Notes: generated from the sequence alone by a model not told the origin. A stretch of 64,000 nucleotides of DNA from Acuticoccus sediminis (GCF_003258595.1 NZ_QHHQ01000003.1:496001-560000); one strand, 5' to 3'. Numbered from the stretch's first letter, positions 16,744-26,934 are shown. Program-made: numbers and translations.

Positions 16744-18273
16744 ATGGTCAGAAGGCTCCCTGTCGCCGCGGCGATCCTTTTTGCGGCAACGTGCCCGGGC
16801 TGGGCGCAGGACGCTCCGCGCCCCAACATCCTCATCTTCTGGGGCGATGACGTCGGGATGTGGAACATCAGCGCGTATCACCGCGGGATGATGTGCTGCG
16901 AGACACCGAACATCGACCGGATCGCCGATACCGGCATGCTGTTCATGGACCACTACGCGCAGGCGTCCTGTACCGCCGGGCGCGCCGCGTTCATCACCGG
17001 CCAGTATCCGCTGCGCGTCGGTCTCAGCACCGTCGGCCTGCCCGGCTCGCCGATCGGCCTGCAGAAGGAGGACCCGACCCTCGCCGAGATGTTGAAGCCG
17101 CTCGGCTACCGGACCGGGCAGTTCGGCAAGAACCACCTCGGCGACCGCGACGAGCACCTGCCGACCGCGCACGGCTTCGACGAGTTCTTCGGCATCCTCT
17201 ACCACCTCAACGCCGGAGAGTACCCCGAGCAGGTCGACTATCCCACCGAGGCCGTGGAGGCGGCGGGCCTGCAGCAGCGCGGTATCATCTATTCCCACGC
17301 AACCGGGGGCGGCGGTCAGGAGATCGAGGACCTCGGCGGCTTCGGCGCGGAACGGCAGAGGAACCTCGACCAGGAGGTCCTCGAGGAGTCTATGCGCTTC
17401 ATCCGGGACGCGGTGGAGGCAGGCGAGCCGTTCTTCGTCTGGCATAACACGACGCGGATGCACTACCGCACCAACCTCAACGACCACTACGACGGCATCA
17501 CCGGCACCGGGAACGTCTACGCCGACGGCATGACCGAGATGGACGACGACGTCGGCGCGATGCTCGACCTCATCGACGAGCTCGGCATCGCCGACAATAC
17601 GCTGGTGATGTTCTCGACCGACAACGGTGCCGCCTCCAACAGCTGGCCCGACGGCGGCAACCAGCCGTTCCGCGGCGAGAAAGGGGTCGGCGGCTACGAG
17701 GGCGGCTTCAAGGTGCCGATGGCGGTCCGCTGGCCGGGTGTCATTCCCCCCGGCACCACGACCGGCGAGCTGATGTCGATGGAGGACTGGATCCCGACCA
17801 TCATGTCCCAGCTCGGTCAGCCGGAGCTCAAGGAGCAGCTCCTCGAGGGGCATGAGATCGGCGACACCACGTACCGCGTCCACCTCGACGGCTACGACCA
17901 GTCGCCGATGCTGACCCAGACGGGCCCCAGCAACCGCAAGGAATTCTTCTTCTTCACCGAGACGACCTTCCATGGGGTCCGATTCGGCGAGTGGAAGTTC
18001 CTCTTCACCAAGCAGGACAAGTGGTTCAACGGCGTGCAGGAGGAGCTGACGTCGCCGCTGATCACGCGGCTCGACCTCGACCCGTTCGAGCGCTTCGAGG
18101 AGGCGCGCGGGTTCGACGAGTGGCAGGAAAACCGGTCCTGGTCGATCTCGCCGGCCCTGTCGGTGGTGCAGAAGTTCATCGCCTCGTTCGAGGACTACCC
18201 GGCGCGTCAGGCGAGCTTCTCGCCGAGCACGTCCGGCATGGTCGAAAAGATGATGTCGCCGAACGCGCGGTAG
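16744..18273 (+). CDS. Secreted sulfatase (arylsulfatase family, CTAGR-type)
   Basis: A 509-residue type I sulfatase with a signal peptide ending near GWAQD. Asp35/Asp36 of FWGDDVG are calcium ligands. Cys76 in ASCTAGRAAF is the residue converted to formylglycine; the motif C-T-A-G-R follows the Cys-x-Ala-x-Arg form rather than Cys-x-Pro-x-Arg. STDNGA supplies the second metal-site Asp/Asn. A sulfate ester is the expected substrate; the natural one is unknown. No formylglycine-generating enzyme lies in the window, so maturation depends on one encoded elsewhere. Confidence 0.92.
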   Translation: MVRRLPVAAAILFAATCPGWAQDAPRPNILIFWGDDVGMWNISAYHRGMMCCETPNIDRIADTGMLFMDHYAQASCTAGRAAFITGQYPLRVGLSTVGLPGSPIGLQKEDPTLAEMLKPLGYRTGQFGKNHLGDRDEHLPTAHGFDEFFGILYHLNAGEYPEQVDYPTEAVEAAGLQQRGIIYSHATGGGGQEIEDLGGFGAERQRNLDQEVLEESMRFIRDAVEAGEPFFVWHNTTRMHYRTNLNDHYDGITGTGNVYADGMTEMDDDVGAMLDLIDELGIADNTLVMFSTDNGAASNSWPDGGNQPFRGEKGVGGYEGGFKVPMAVRWPGVIPPGTTTGELMSMEDWIPTIMSQLGQPELKEQLLEGHEIGDTTYRVHLDGYDQSPMLTQTGPSNRKEFFFFTETTFHGVRFGEWKFLFTKQDKWFNGVQEELTSPLITRLDLDPFERFEEARGFDEWQENRSWSISPALSVVQKFIASFEDYPARQASFSPSTSGMVEKMMSPNAR

Positions 18274-18377
18274 CATCGACCGGCGGCCCGGGCGGGACCC
18301 GGACCGCCTCCCCGGCCTCGGGGCGGATCCGCACCCGAAGGCTCAATAACGGACAGTCCAACGGAGGAAACAGTTCG

Positions 18378-18704
18378 ATGAAGGTGATCACGTCATTGCA
18401 TGTGGCGGCTTTCGCTGCCTCGGTTTGTCTTGCCGCAACCCTGGCCACGCCCTCGGTTGCCGAGGACGGCAAGGCGGTGAAGGGCGCGGCCACAGGCGCC
18501 GCGATCGGCGCCGTCACGGGCGTCGGCGCCGGCAAGGGCGCGGCTGTCGGCGCGGTCGTCGGCGGCACGAAGAACGAGGACGCCGAGAGCAGCGCCGCGA
18601 AGGGCGCGGTAAAGGGCGCGGCGATCGGCGCCGTCACCGGCGTCGGTGCCGGAACGGGCGCCGCAGTCGGCGCGACCGCGGGCGCCATCAAGAAGAACAA
18701 CTGA
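18378..18704 (+). CDS. Small secreted glycine-zipper protein
   Basis: A 108-residue protein with a signal peptide cleaved near TPSVAED. The rest is built from two near-identical modules, KGAATGAAIGAVTGVGAGKG and KGAVKGAAIGAVTGVGAGTG, which carry GxxxG/AxxxA repeats typical of glycine-zipper membrane-inserting proteins. GGAGGAAAC precedes the ATG. It follows the sulfatase on the same strand after about 100 bases. Function unknown; periplasmic or outer-membrane association is inferred. The internal duplication may make it variable in length between strains. Confidence 0.75.
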   Translation: MKVITSLHVAAFAASVCLAATLATPSVAEDGKAVKGAATGAAIGAVTGVGAGKGAAVGAVVGGTKNEDAESSAAKGAVKGAAIGAVTGVGAGTGAAVGATAGAIKKNN

Positions 18705-19036
18705 CGGCCTTCCCCGCACACACGAGACCGGCAGCCCCAACGGGCCGCCGGTCCCTTTGTCGTGCGCGCGCCACGGCGCCAGGACGACCGCGACAGGAGA
18801 CAGTGCCCCGCTCCCTCAGCCGGCGGATGCGGCTCGGCGGGGCATCCTCCCGCGCCGGAGGCGGCGCCGAGACGGCGAATGCGCCCGGGCCTTTCGGGTT
18901 ACCGGCAGGCCGAGGTCGGTGAAGCCGCACATTCGAACGGTCGATCTGTCCGCCGGTCCCGAGACGGTCAACATCACCGTGCCCGGCGGGCGGCGGCTCG
19001 CCAACTCTGGCGGCGGGCCGCCGATGGGCACCGCCC
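18705..19036. other. Convergent gap after glycine-zipper gene, with one likely terminator
   Basis: Apart from the hairpin described separately, this stretch holds no open frame with a plausible start and natural composition. It lies between two convergent transcription units. Confidence 0.45.
18726..18757 (+). terminator. Rho-independent-type terminator after glycine-zipper gene
   Basis: GACCGGC and GCCGGTC form the outer stem, with GCCC/GGGC able to extend it inward, and CCCTTTGT follows. It lies about 20 bases beyond the stop codon. Confidence 0.5.
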
Positions 19037-21385
19037 TCACTCGAGGTCGACGACGACCTCGTCGATCTTGCCCGTGAAACGGTAGGGCGGCAGGTACTCG
19101 GTGGACACCGGCGCACCGCTGTCCTCGCCGACGCCGAACGTGTCAATGCCGAAGCGGGCAGCCACCGTGCGGTCGATCTCGACCGACCCGACGGGCTCGT
19201 CGTCGATGAAGAGCGTCGCGGTGCCTCCCTTCCCCAATTCTCCCTCAGCGCCGGCGTAGACGAACTCCATCCGCACGTCGGACGGGCCGGCCGGCAGCGG
19301 CTTCGAGGACACGACCTGCGGCCGGTACTCGTCGAACCAGTTGTAGTGATAGACGAGCCTGCCGTCCTTCACGTAGAGCGCGAACCCCGCCGAGCTGCCG
19401 CCCGCGGCCAGGATCACGCCCTCGCCGCCGCTCTCCGGCATCTCGATCCGCGCCGAGATCGTATGGGACTTGTTCTTGGTGTTCGGTGCCGCCGTCTCAG
19501 GCAGGCGCGTCGCGCCCGGGTAGAACACGAAGTGCCTGCGCGCGGGGTCCGAAGGGGTCGGCTTCGGAACGGCGAGACGCCCGGTGCCGCGGTCGTCCAG
19601 CGGGTAGACGTGGTTCTTCTCCGCCTCATCGTCGAAGATCGCCTTCATTGCGGCGAGCTTGTCCGGCATCTCGGATGCGAGGTCGCGGGCCTCCGAATAG
19701 TCCTCGGACAGGTGGTAGAGCTCCCAGCGGTCGTTCTCCCAGTTGCCGGGCGCGAGATCCTGCCGCCACGGCAGGGTATGCTGTGCGTTCGCCTTCCACC
19801 CGTCGGCGTAGATCGAGCGGTTGGAGAACACCTCGAAATATTGCCGCGTGCGGACCTCCGGCGCTGCGGAGTCGTCGAAGACGCCGAGGAAGGACGTGCC
19901 GTCCATCGGCTTCTGCGCGATCCCGTCGACGGTGGTCGGCGCGGGGATGTTCGCCGCCTCGAGGATCGTCGGCAGGACGTCGATGAGGTGGGTGAACTGG
20001 GTCCGCACACCGCCCTTCTCGTGGATGCGTGCCGGCCAGGTGATCACCATCGGATTGCGCGCTCCGCCGAGGTGCGAGGCGACCTGCTTGACCCACTGGA
20101 ACGGCGCGTTGCCGGCCCAGGCCCACTCGACCGGATAGTGCGGCTCGGTGTCGGGTCCGCCCAGATCGTCAAGCCGCGCCTCCACCTCGTCGAGGTCAGT
20201 GGGGAACCCGCTGAGGCTCTTCACCTCGTTGATGGTGCCGTCGAAGCCTCCTTCGGAGCTCGCCCCGTTGTCGCCGACGATATAGATCACCATCGTGTTC
20301 TCGGCGTCGGGAAGCGCGCGGATCGCGTCGAGCAGCCGGCCGATCTCGTGGTCGGTGAAGGCGAGGTAGCCGGCGAAATTCTCCATCAGCTTGGAGTAGA
20401 CGTGGCGCTGCTGGTCATCGAGGCTCGCCCAGTTGCGCGCCCACTCGGGCCGGGCCGTCAGCTCGGCGTCGGCCGGGATGACGCCGATCTCCTTCTGCCG
20501 CGCGAAGGTGTGCTCGCGGATCGCGTCCCACCCGTCGTCGAAGGTGCCCGCGAAGCGGTCGCGCCATTCCTTCGGCGGCTGATGCGGCGCGTGGGCGGCG
20601 CCCGGCGCGAAGTACATCAGGAACGGCTTCTGCGGCGCGACGGACTTGGTGTAGCGCATCCAGTCGATGGCCTTGTCCGTCATGTCGGTCATGAAGTGAT
20701 ACCCCTCGGCCGGGCTCTGGCCGGGCTCCACCGGCGACGTGTTTTCGAACAGGACCGGGTAGTACTGGTGCGTCTCGCCGCCGATGAAGCCATAGAAATA
20801 ATCGAACCCCATCCCGGTCGGCCACCGGTCGAAGGGGCCGGCGACGCTGCTTTCCCAATCTGGGGTGTTGTGGTTCTTGCCGAACCAGGAGGTGGCGTAG
20901 CCGTTGTACTTGAGGATAGCCCCCATCGTCGCCGTGCTGCGCGGGATCATGTTGTCGTAGCTCGGGAAGCCCGTCGCCCACTCCGCGAGGAAGCCCGAGC
21001 CTGCGTTGTGGTGGTTCCGCCCGGTGATCAGCGCGGCGCGCGACGGGCCGCAAATGGCCGTGGTGTGGAAGCGGGTGAACCGCAGTCCCTCGTCGGCGAG
21101 CGCGTCGAGGGCCGGCGTCGGCACCGGGCCGCCGAAGGTCGACGTCTGCCCGTAGCCGACATCGTCGAGGAGGATCACGACCACGTTCGGTGCGCCGTCC
21201 GGCGGCGTCGGCAGCTTGGGCCAGTCCTCGACCGACTCCTTGTAGGTTCGGCCGATCACGCCCTCGAATGGTGGAAACGGCATCGGCAGGACGGTCCTGT
21301 CGGGCTCGACCGCCGTCTGTGCGGAGGCCGGCGCGACGGTCGCGAAGGTCAGCGCGACCATCGTCAGGTGACGAACATACCGCAT
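19037..21385 (-). CDS. Secreted arylsulfatase with C-terminal LamG-like domain (CGPSR-type)
   Basis: A 782-residue sulfatase with a signal peptide ending near [14 protein letters not shown] gives the calcium ligands, and Cys112 in [14 protein letters not shown] is the classic formylglycine site (C-G-P-S-R). A long insert contains [10 protein letters not shown]. After the catalytic domain (to about residue 590) comes an extension of about 190 residues with alternating strands, resembling a concanavalin/LamG-like module that may bind the sulfated polymer. The ATG at 21385 is chosen for the signal peptide. It is larger than and distinct from the other sulfatase nearby, and on the opposite strand. 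Confidence 0.92.
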   Translation of the reverse strand: MRYVRHLTMVALTFATVAPASAQTAVEPDRTVLPMPFPPFEGVIGRTYKESVEDWPKLPTPPDGAPNVVVILLDDVGYGQTSTFGGPVPTPALDALADEGLRFTRFHTTAICGPSRAALITGRNHHNAGSGFLAEWATGFPSYDNMIPRSTATMGAILKYNGYATSWFGKNHNTPDWESSVAGPFDRWPTGMGFDYFYGFIGGETHQYYPVLFENTSPVEPGQSPAEGYHFMTDMTDKAIDWMRYTKSVAPQKPFLMYFAPGAAHAPHQPPKEWRDRFAGTFDDGWDAIREHTFARQKEIGVIPADAELTARPEWARNWASLDDQQRHVYSKLMENFAGYLAFTDHEIGRLLDAIRALPDAENTMVIYIVGDNGASSEGGFDGTINEVKSLSGFPTDLDEVEARLDDLGGPDTEPHYPVEWAWAGNAPFQWVKQVASHLGGARNPMVITWPARIHEKGGVRTQFTHLIDVLPTILEAANIPAPTTVDGIAQKPMDGTSFLGVFDDSAAPEVRTRQYFEVFSNRSIYADGWKANAQHTLPWRQDLAPGNWENDRWELYHLSEDYSEARDLASEMPDKLAAMKAIFDDEAEKNHVYPLDDRGTGRLAVPKPTPSDPARRHFVFYPGATRLPETAAPNTKNKSHTISARIEMPESGGEGVILAAGGSSAGFALYVKDGRLVYHYNWFDEYRPQVVSSKPLPAGPSDVRMEFVYAGAEGELGKGGTATLFIDDEPVGSVEIDRTVAARFGIDTFGVGEDSGAPVSTEYLPPYRFTGKIDEVVVDLE

Positions 21386-21614
21386 CGATTCCCCCCGGCT
21401 GTCTTGCGGAGGCTCCATGCGCCTCCGCAACCTATTTTCCTCAGTGTAACACGGGAGGCTGGACCTCCGGCGCAAGAGATCCGCGCATTTTCCGGGCGCT
21501 TTCGAGGAATTCTCGCCTCGGAGAGATTTGCGTTGCCTGCGCGCCGTGGGCGAATACCGGCGTGGTACGGAATTTCCCGCGCGCCGGGCCATACGCCTCC
21601 CGGTCGCGTCGCGA

Positions 21615-22220
21615 CTACCCCCGAGCGGTGTCGGACCGGCCCGTGGGCCATGTGGAGAGGGCCTGCCCGACGACCGCCTCGAGCTTCGCGCGGCTGAAGC
21701 CGGCCTTGGCCTGCACCGCCATCCCGTGGAGGACCGCCATGACGAAGGCCGCGAGGGCTTCGGGACTGGCCGTCTCCGGCAGATCGCCCTCCGCCTTCGC
21801 GCGCTCGAAGCGGTCACGGATCCGCGCCTCCCCGTCCGCACGCGCATCGATCAGCGCCCGGCGCACCGGCTCCGCACCGTCGGAGGCCGCCAGCGCCCCG
21901 TTGATGGCGAGGCACCCGGTATGGTCCGGATAGCGTGTGTTGAGGTCGACGGCGCTGTACAGGATGTGCGCCGCAACCTCGCGGGCCGTGGGGCGCTCAA
22001 GCGCTTCGGGGATGTAGCCCAGGTACCGCTCCTCGTAGCGCTCAAGGGCCCGGCGGAAGAGCGCTTCCTTGTTGCCGAAGGCCGAGTAGAGAGCCGGCCG
22101 CTCGACACCGGCCGCGGCCGTCAGGTCGGCGTAGGACGCGCCCTCGTAGCCCTTGCGCCAGAAGACACACAGCACGGCGTCCAGCGCCTTCTCCACGTCA
22201 AACTCGCGATGGCGCCCCAT
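21615..22220 (-). CDS. TetR/AcrR family transcriptional regulator
   Basis: A 201-residue repressor: the N-terminal HTH spans [23 protein letters not shown], and a TetR_C ligand domain follows. The start [16 protein letters not shown] at 22220 matches the usual family start; the longer frame runs through operator-like DNA and is unlikely. It is transcribed divergently from the SDR gene, and the intervening repeats are the probable binding sites. Its ligand is unknown; the SDR substrate or an electrophile is a common type of inducer in such pairs. Confidence 0.9.
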   Translation of the reverse strand: MGRHREFDVEKALDAVLCVFWRKGYEGASYADLTAAAGVERPALYSAFGNKEALFRRALERYEERYLGYIPEALERPTAREVAAHILYSAVDLNTRYPDHTGCLAINGALAASDGAEPVRRALIDARADGEARIRDRFERAKAEGDLPETASPEALAAFVMAVLHGMAVQAKAGFSRAKLEAVVGQALSTWPTGRSDTARG

Positions 22221-22235
22221 CAGCCACCCCGGCCG

Positions 22236-22320
22236 TTTTCCATACCGGTCGTTACTAAACCGCTTGACATGGCCTGTCCACTTTTCATACCGATCATTAC
22301 TGTAACACTCGTTACGAAAC
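22236..22320. promoter_or_regulatory. Repeated operator-like motif in TetR/SDR intergenic region
   Basis: Two close copies of TTYCATACCGRTCRTTACT occur at about 22238-22255 and 22284-22300, and a third partial copy, CTCGTTACGAAAC, lies at 22308-22320. TTGACA at 22264-22269 sits between the first two, so a repressor bound to the copies would bracket a promoter for the SDR gene. This layout fits autorepression by the divergent TetR protein. The promoter -10 is not clear. Confidence 0.55.
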
Positions 22321-22381
22321 ATCAGTGACGCTTCGTCCCAGGACGGCGGCGGCACCGGATCGCGGACAGAAAGGGTTCTCG

Positions 22382-23137
22382 ATGTCGATGGAATTCAAGG
22401 GCAAGGTGGCGCTGGTCACGGGCGGATCCCGGGGTCTCGGCGCCACGACGGCCGCCGCGCTGGCCGCACGGGGCGCGGATATCGCGATCAGCTACGTCGC
22501 CTCGGCCGACAAGGCGGAAGCCGTCGTGCGGACGCTGGAGGAGACGGGCGTGCGTGCCATCGCGATCCGGAGCGACCAGGCCGACCCGTCGGCGGCCCGG
22601 CCCCTCGTCGATGCCGTCGTCTCGCACTTCGGCAGGCTGGACATTCTCGTCAACAACGCAGCGATCGCCGTCCAGGGCCAGACCGTCGACGATCCGGCCC
22701 TCCGCGACGAGGAGCTCGACCGGCAGTGGCGCATCAACGTGCTCGGGGCCGTCGCGACCACACGCGCGGCGGCCCGGGCGCTCTCGGACGGCGGACGCAT
22801 CGTCTTCGTCGGATCGGGATTGGGCAGCCGGATCCCCTTCCCCGGGGTCGCGGACTACGCCGGCACCAAGGCGGCGATCGTCGGCTACGCGAAGGGCGTC
22901 GCGCGGGATCTCGGCCCCCGCAACATCACGGTGAACGTCGTGCAGCCCGGCATCATGCCGACCGACATGGCGGCGGCCGTCGCCGATAACCTCCCCGAGG
23001 CGGTCATGGACCTCCACGCGATCCGCCGCATCGCCACGCTCGACGAGGTCGCGGCGGCGGTGTGCTTCCTCGCAGGTCCCACCGCCGACTACATCACCGG
23101 CGGCGTTCTCGACGTGGCCGGCGGGTTCCAGATCTGA
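22382..23137 (+). CDS. SDR family NAD(P)-dependent oxidoreductase
   Basis: A 251-residue classical short-chain dehydrogenase. The cofactor motif TGGSRGLG occupies residues 13-20, NNAAIA marks the stabilising strand, and the catalytic Tyr/Lys lie in DYAGTKAAIVG. The C-terminal SVCFLAGP-like block (here VCFLAGPTADYITGGVLDVAGG) is typical of FabG-like members. The Arg-rich P-loop surroundings suggest NADPH preference (inference). It is divergent from the TetR gene and preceded by its repeated motif. Substrate unknown. Confidence 0.9.
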   Translation: MSMEFKGKVALVTGGSRGLGATTAAALAARGADIAISYVASADKAEAVVRTLEETGVRAIAIRSDQADPSAARPLVDAVVSHFGRLDILVNNAAIAVQGQTVDDPALRDEELDRQWRINVLGAVATTRAAARALSDGGRIVFVGSGLGSRIPFPGVADYAGTKAAIVGYAKGVARDLGPRNITVNVVQPGIMPTDMAAAVADNLPEAVMDLHAIRRIATLDEVAAAVCFLAGPTADYITGGVLDVAGGFQI

Positions 23138-23769
23138 GCGACCCCAACCCGGTCGACGCCGACGGATGAGCACGGCACCGGCGATCGTGGCGGGGTCGCC
23201 GAGCCATGGGAACGGCATGACCCGCCTCCGTCCACTCCAGTCCAAAGTGCACCCGGACCGGCCGGCGAAATGAGCTTCGGCGTGACCTCCGTGGCCACGC
23301 CGAAAGCGTCGATGGAAGGCTCGGCATGCTCCCCATGGACGTCAGGCTCGGGTCGACGGTGGCGGGCGCGGGCGCGTCCCGGGGGGGCTCCACCCGAGAC
23401 CTCCGCAGACCGCCGGCATCATCCGCAGTCGATTGTTTCGACCTCTCGTCCCGGCGAGGGACCAGTCAGGACTCCTCCGAGCGGTTTCGAATTCTCGGCA
23501 CGCTGAGTCAAACAGATCAGCCACGTCAGTCAAACGTGAGCCCCAAAACATTGAACACGGCATGCCCCTTGATAAGCCGACAATCAACGCTTGAATGCCA
23601 TCGCGGAATTGCTTCTTGGCAAATCGCGCCCCAACAATAACAACGAAGCTTGGACACTATTCAGACACAATAAATATATATGAACGACCTAGTACAGTTA
23701 ATGAAATAATCTCGCTAGATGCGCCCGCAGCTGTTTTGCGTCCAGGGCATTACCGCAACGGAGAGCACA
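23138..23769. other. Gene-free, progressively AT-rich interval upstream of Hint gene
   Basis: Composition shifts from about 70% GC to clearly AT-rich between roughly 23480 and 23730, unlike the rest of the window. TTGGAC near 23650 followed by the AT-only tract TAAATATATAT is a plausible but imperfect promoter for the Hint gene. No convincing open frame is present. The composition break suggests a boundary of acquired DNA. Confidence 0.45.
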
Positions 23770-24696
23770 GTGGCAGATTGGGCCTATCAGTCGTATATCC
23801 TGTATTCCGAAGCTGGAAACAGCATCAATTACACCTCTGGTGATGGTGTCGACGAACCCGGGACTCTGACCGATAACACCGGGGATACCGAATTCGATAT
23901 CGGCGAAGAGTTGTTCGTCGGCGAGACCAGCGTCGGAACCTACTACGGATCCTATACAGACGGCGATTCGAATGTTTACCTGATTGTTGCAACCGGGGAA
24001 AACGTGGGAATCATCTACAGTACGCTCGACGCCACAACGACCGAAAGCGAACTCCCCAACAACATCTCAACGGACGACGTCAACGATACAGATCCAATCC
24101 CGGTCTGCTTCCTCCCGGGCACGCTGATCGCGACGCCCGACGGTGATGTCAGGATCGAAACGCTGCAGATCGGCGACGTGATCAACAGTCATCAGGGGCC
24201 GCCGATCCCCATTCGATGGATCGGCCGGCAGACGGTTCAGATGACCCTCGGCCCTGCGGAGCGTATGCTCCCCGTGCGTGTGCGAGCCGGTGCGCTGGAC
24301 CGCTGCGTGCCCCACACGGACCTCGACCTCACGCCCGACCATGGCCTGATGCTGGACGGGCTGCTGTGCAACGCCGGCGCGCTGGTGAACGGCACGACGA
24401 TCCATCCGATCCCGAAAGCCGAGCTCGGCGAACGCTACGTCGTCTACCACATCGAGGTCGAGGACCATCAGCTGATCATCGCCAACGGCGTCCCTGCCGA
24501 AACCTTCCTCGACAACGCCACGCGCCGGACCTTCGACAACTATTGCGAATACGTCGAGCGGTTCGGGGAGACCGAAGGCATGCAGATGCTGGCCGCGCCC
24601 CGGGTCCTCAGCCGGCAGCGACTCCCGGCCCGGCTGAGGGACCGGCTCGACCAGCGCGCCCTCGCCCTTGCGGCTCCTGCCGACGCCGCGGCGTAG
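23770..24696 (+). CDS. Hint-domain (hedgehog/intein-type) protein
   Basis: A 308-residue protein. Residues 1-110 form an acidic, Gly/Thr/Asp-rich region without a standard signal peptide. A Hint_2-type autoprocessing domain begins at Cys113 in CFLPGTLIATPDGDVRIETL. DHGLMLDG and VYHIEVEDHQLI provide the conserved His and beta-strand blocks. The GTG at 23770 with GGAGA upstream is preferred; an ATG at 23719 is possible. Such proteins are frequent in Rhodobacteraceae and relatives, where the N-terminal part often resembles secreted calcium-binding proteins. Whether it splices, cleaves itself or is exported is not known. The first third is AT-rich relative to the C-terminal half. Confidence 0.82.
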   Translation: MADWAYQSYILYSEAGNSINYTSGDGVDEPGTLTDNTGDTEFDIGEELFVGETSVGTYYGSYTDGDSNVYLIVATGENVGIIYSTLDATTTESELPNNISTDDVNDTDPIPVCFLPGTLIATPDGDVRIETLQIGDVINSHQGPPIPIRWIGRQTVQMTLGPAERMLPVRVRAGALDRCVPHTDLDLTPDHGLMLDGLLCNAGALVNGTTIHPIPKAELGERYVVYHIEVEDHQLIIANGVPAETFLDNATRRTFDNYCEYVERFGETEGMQMLAAPRVLSRQRLPARLRDRLDQRALALAAPADAAA

Positions 24697-24759
24697 GCGC
24701 TCGGCTTCCTCCACCACAATGCGATGGCGGACGCCCTTGCCGCCATCGCGCCGTCCGTC

Positions 24760-26934
24760 CTACTCCGCCGCCTGCATCCGGTAGTCGCCGTCGCGTCTGG
24801 CGCGACTGCTCAGGAGCCGTTGCAGCTCGGGAAAATGTGGCGCCCGCGCGTGAGCCATCGGCCGGCCGATCGCAAGGTGCCGCATGACGCAGTGCCTCGC
24901 CCAGATCCGCGTCTCGACGCTGCACGACGACGCCGGCTGCCGGGCGAGATGCTGCGCGACGGTGCGTGCCAGACGGCCCGGGCCGATCAGGAGCCACGGG
25001 AACTCGGCGCTCCCCGTGCAGATCTCTGCGGCCGCCTCGTCGAGGCACTGCCGGATGATCGGATGGTCCGGCGCGCACGCGATGAACGCGTTGCCGACCG
25101 CCCCGGACTCGTCCTGAAAGGCAACGAAGGACGAGGTGCCGTGAACGAGCGGCGCCATTGACCCGCGCCCCCAGCAGTCGACGTCGACGAAGACCCCACC
25201 GAATTGCGCCAGCAGCGCCAGCCGCACGAGATCCGTGCGCACAGACGGACTGCGCGCCGCGGCGAAGGCGCGACCGACAACGGGATCGAACGTCTCGCGT
25301 AGCAGCGCCTTGACCTCCCGCCGCCTCCAGAGGCGATGGTCGCAATCGGGGTGCAAATCCGACAGACGGGCCGTGAACGCTTCGACATCGCCCGGCAGGA
25401 CCGCCTCCCCCCAGTATTGGTGGACGACCTTCGGAATGCGGGGGGACCAGTCCGATGCCGATGACGGTATGGCGTCGCGGAATCGCCCGTCGCGCCGCAG
25501 AGCCGTCAGCATGGCGATGGCGATGCCGGTCGCCCCGCCGGTCTCCCGAACGATTTCAGTCAGCGCTTCGACCGCATCTGCGGGACGGCTGGACAGCGCG
25601 TCGGCCGCCCGCGCGCATTCGGCGCGGCCGATCATCATGTCGTTGACCAGCCCTCCGACGAAGGAGAAGAGCGCCCGCTGGGGCACATGCGACGTCGCCT
25701 CGGGATCCTGTGACGGATCGGCGGACCGGATCAGGCTCTCCCGCGCCTCCTCCGGACGGCACAGTCCGGTCAGACATCGCTGCTCAAGGTCGCGGATGGA
25801 CGGGCTGTCCGGCGCCGCCGCCAGACCCAGACGGCAGTGCCCCAGCGCGCCGGCGAGGTCGAAGCCGGCTAGATCGAGCAGGGCCGAGGCTTCATGCCGC
25901 GCGGCTGGACCAGCGGCGCCGCCCCCGGTCCAATGGCCGATGACCGTCCTGGCCGCCGCGAACCGCCCCGTCGCCACCAGGAACCGGACCAGCGCCAGAT
26001 TGTGCGCGGCCGGCCGGGTCGCCGAGCCGTCCGGCGGACCGAGAACTCCGATCGCCGCTTCGAACTCGCCGAGATCCCACCAGGCGGTTGCCGTGGCGAG
26101 GCGGATGTCGGCCGCCGCCGACCTTGGCGGCCCCAGCGTGGCGAGCGCCGCTCGTGCGTCGTCGAGCCGCCCCACGTCGAAGAGTGCTCTCGACCTGCGA
26201 AGCACGGCATAGGGGCTGTCCGGCACCCGCTCGAGCAGGGCCTCGGCGGTCTCGAGCGCCTCCGCGGCCAGCCCCGCCATGACCTGAAGCACATAGAGCT
26301 GCTTGAGGCACGGAGCGGTCGCCGGCAACGTCCGGAGGCGTGCAATGCCCGTCGCGGCGGCACCGGGTACAGCGAGGCGAACCTCGCACCTGGCGAGCGC
26401 GCCAATCGTGTCCGGATCGGACGGATCCGCCTCATGAAGCCGCTGGCAGGCCCTCCGTGCGCCCGGCCAGTCCCCTCTCGCCACCAGGTCGGCGGCCTCA
26501 CGCGTGTCGGCGAGCCGCGCCCCGTCGGTTTCGGCCGGGACACGCGCTGCGAGCGCCTTGCGGATCTCGCCCCGCAGTCCGGGCAGGACGTCCTGCGCGC
26601 CGAGCTGGTCGAGCGCGGCATGGACGGCATCATGCGGCCCGTCGTTCACCAACGCTCGGAGCGAGAGGCTCAGCGGGTAGGCGTAGCGTGCGAGATGGAC
26701 CGGATCGGCGAGGAGGGTCCGCACCGCGTCGTCCGGCCGACCATCGCGATACAGGCACAAGGCGAGGCACCGGCGGACCATGACCGGTTCCGGATGGCTC
26801 GACACGACGTGCGTATAGAGGGCCGCCGCATCGCCGAACCGCCCGTCGAGTTCGGCGATATGCGCCCGGATACGCCACGTCTCCGGCCGCGCCGGGTCGA
26901 TTGCCTCCATCCGCGCCAGGGCCTCCGCAGCCAT
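24760..26934 (-). CDS. TPR-repeat glycosyltransferase (DXD sugar-binding type), probably frameshifted at its N-terminus
   Basis: The intact part is 724 residues. The first 500 residues are tandem TPR-like helical pairs rich in Ala/Leu/Arg. The C-terminal 200 residues form a glycosyltransferase domain of the Gly_transf_sug type, with IPKVVHQYWGE at its start, RTDLVRLALLAQFGGVFVDVD for the DXD motif, and GPGRL near the end. The ATG at 26934 lies inside a TPR; in the same frame, codons just upstream read ARFWLEQHDLA, a natural continuation, and the adjacent frame supplies the missing N-terminus. One missing base near 26970 would join them. It may therefore be a pseudogene, a sequencing error or a phase-variable gene. 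It likely decorates surface polymers. Confidence 0.72.
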   Translation of the reverse strand: MAAEALARMEAIDPARPETWRIRAHIAELDGRFGDAAALYTHVVSSHPEPVMVRRCLALCLYRDGRPDDAVRTLLADPVHLARYAYPLSLSLRALVNDGPHDAVHAALDQLGAQDVLPGLRGEIRKALAARVPAETDGARLADTREAADLVARGDWPGARRACQRLHEADPSDPDTIGALARCEVRLAVPGAAATGIARLRTLPATAPCLKQLYVLQVMAGLAAEALETAEALLERVPDSPYAVLRRSRALFDVGRLDDARAALATLGPPRSAAADIRLATATAWWDLGEFEAAIGVLGPPDGSATRPAAHNLALVRFLVATGRFAAARTVIGHWTGGGAAGPAARHEASALLDLAGFDLAGALGHCRLGLAAAPDSPSIRDLEQRCLTGLCRPEEARESLIRSADPSQDPEATSHVPQRALFSFVGGLVNDMMIGRAECARAADALSSRPADAVEALTEIVRETGGATGIAIAMLTALRRDGRFRDAIPSSASDWSPRIPKVVHQYWGEAVLPGDVEAFTARLSDLHPDCDHRLWRRREVKALLRETFDPVVGRAFAAARSPSVRTDLVRLALLAQFGGVFVDVDCWGRGSMAPLVHGTSSFVAFQDESGAVGNAFIACAPDHPIIRQCLDEAAAEICTGSAEFPWLLIGPGRLARTVAQHLARQPASSCSVETRIWARHCVMRHLAIGRPMAHARAPHFPELQRLLSSRARRDGDYRMQAAE

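Noticed and set aside
19346-21697. A 783-codon plus-strand frame opposite the large sulfatase
   Set aside because: It is antisense to a gene with an intact CGPSR motif and signal peptide; no independent support.
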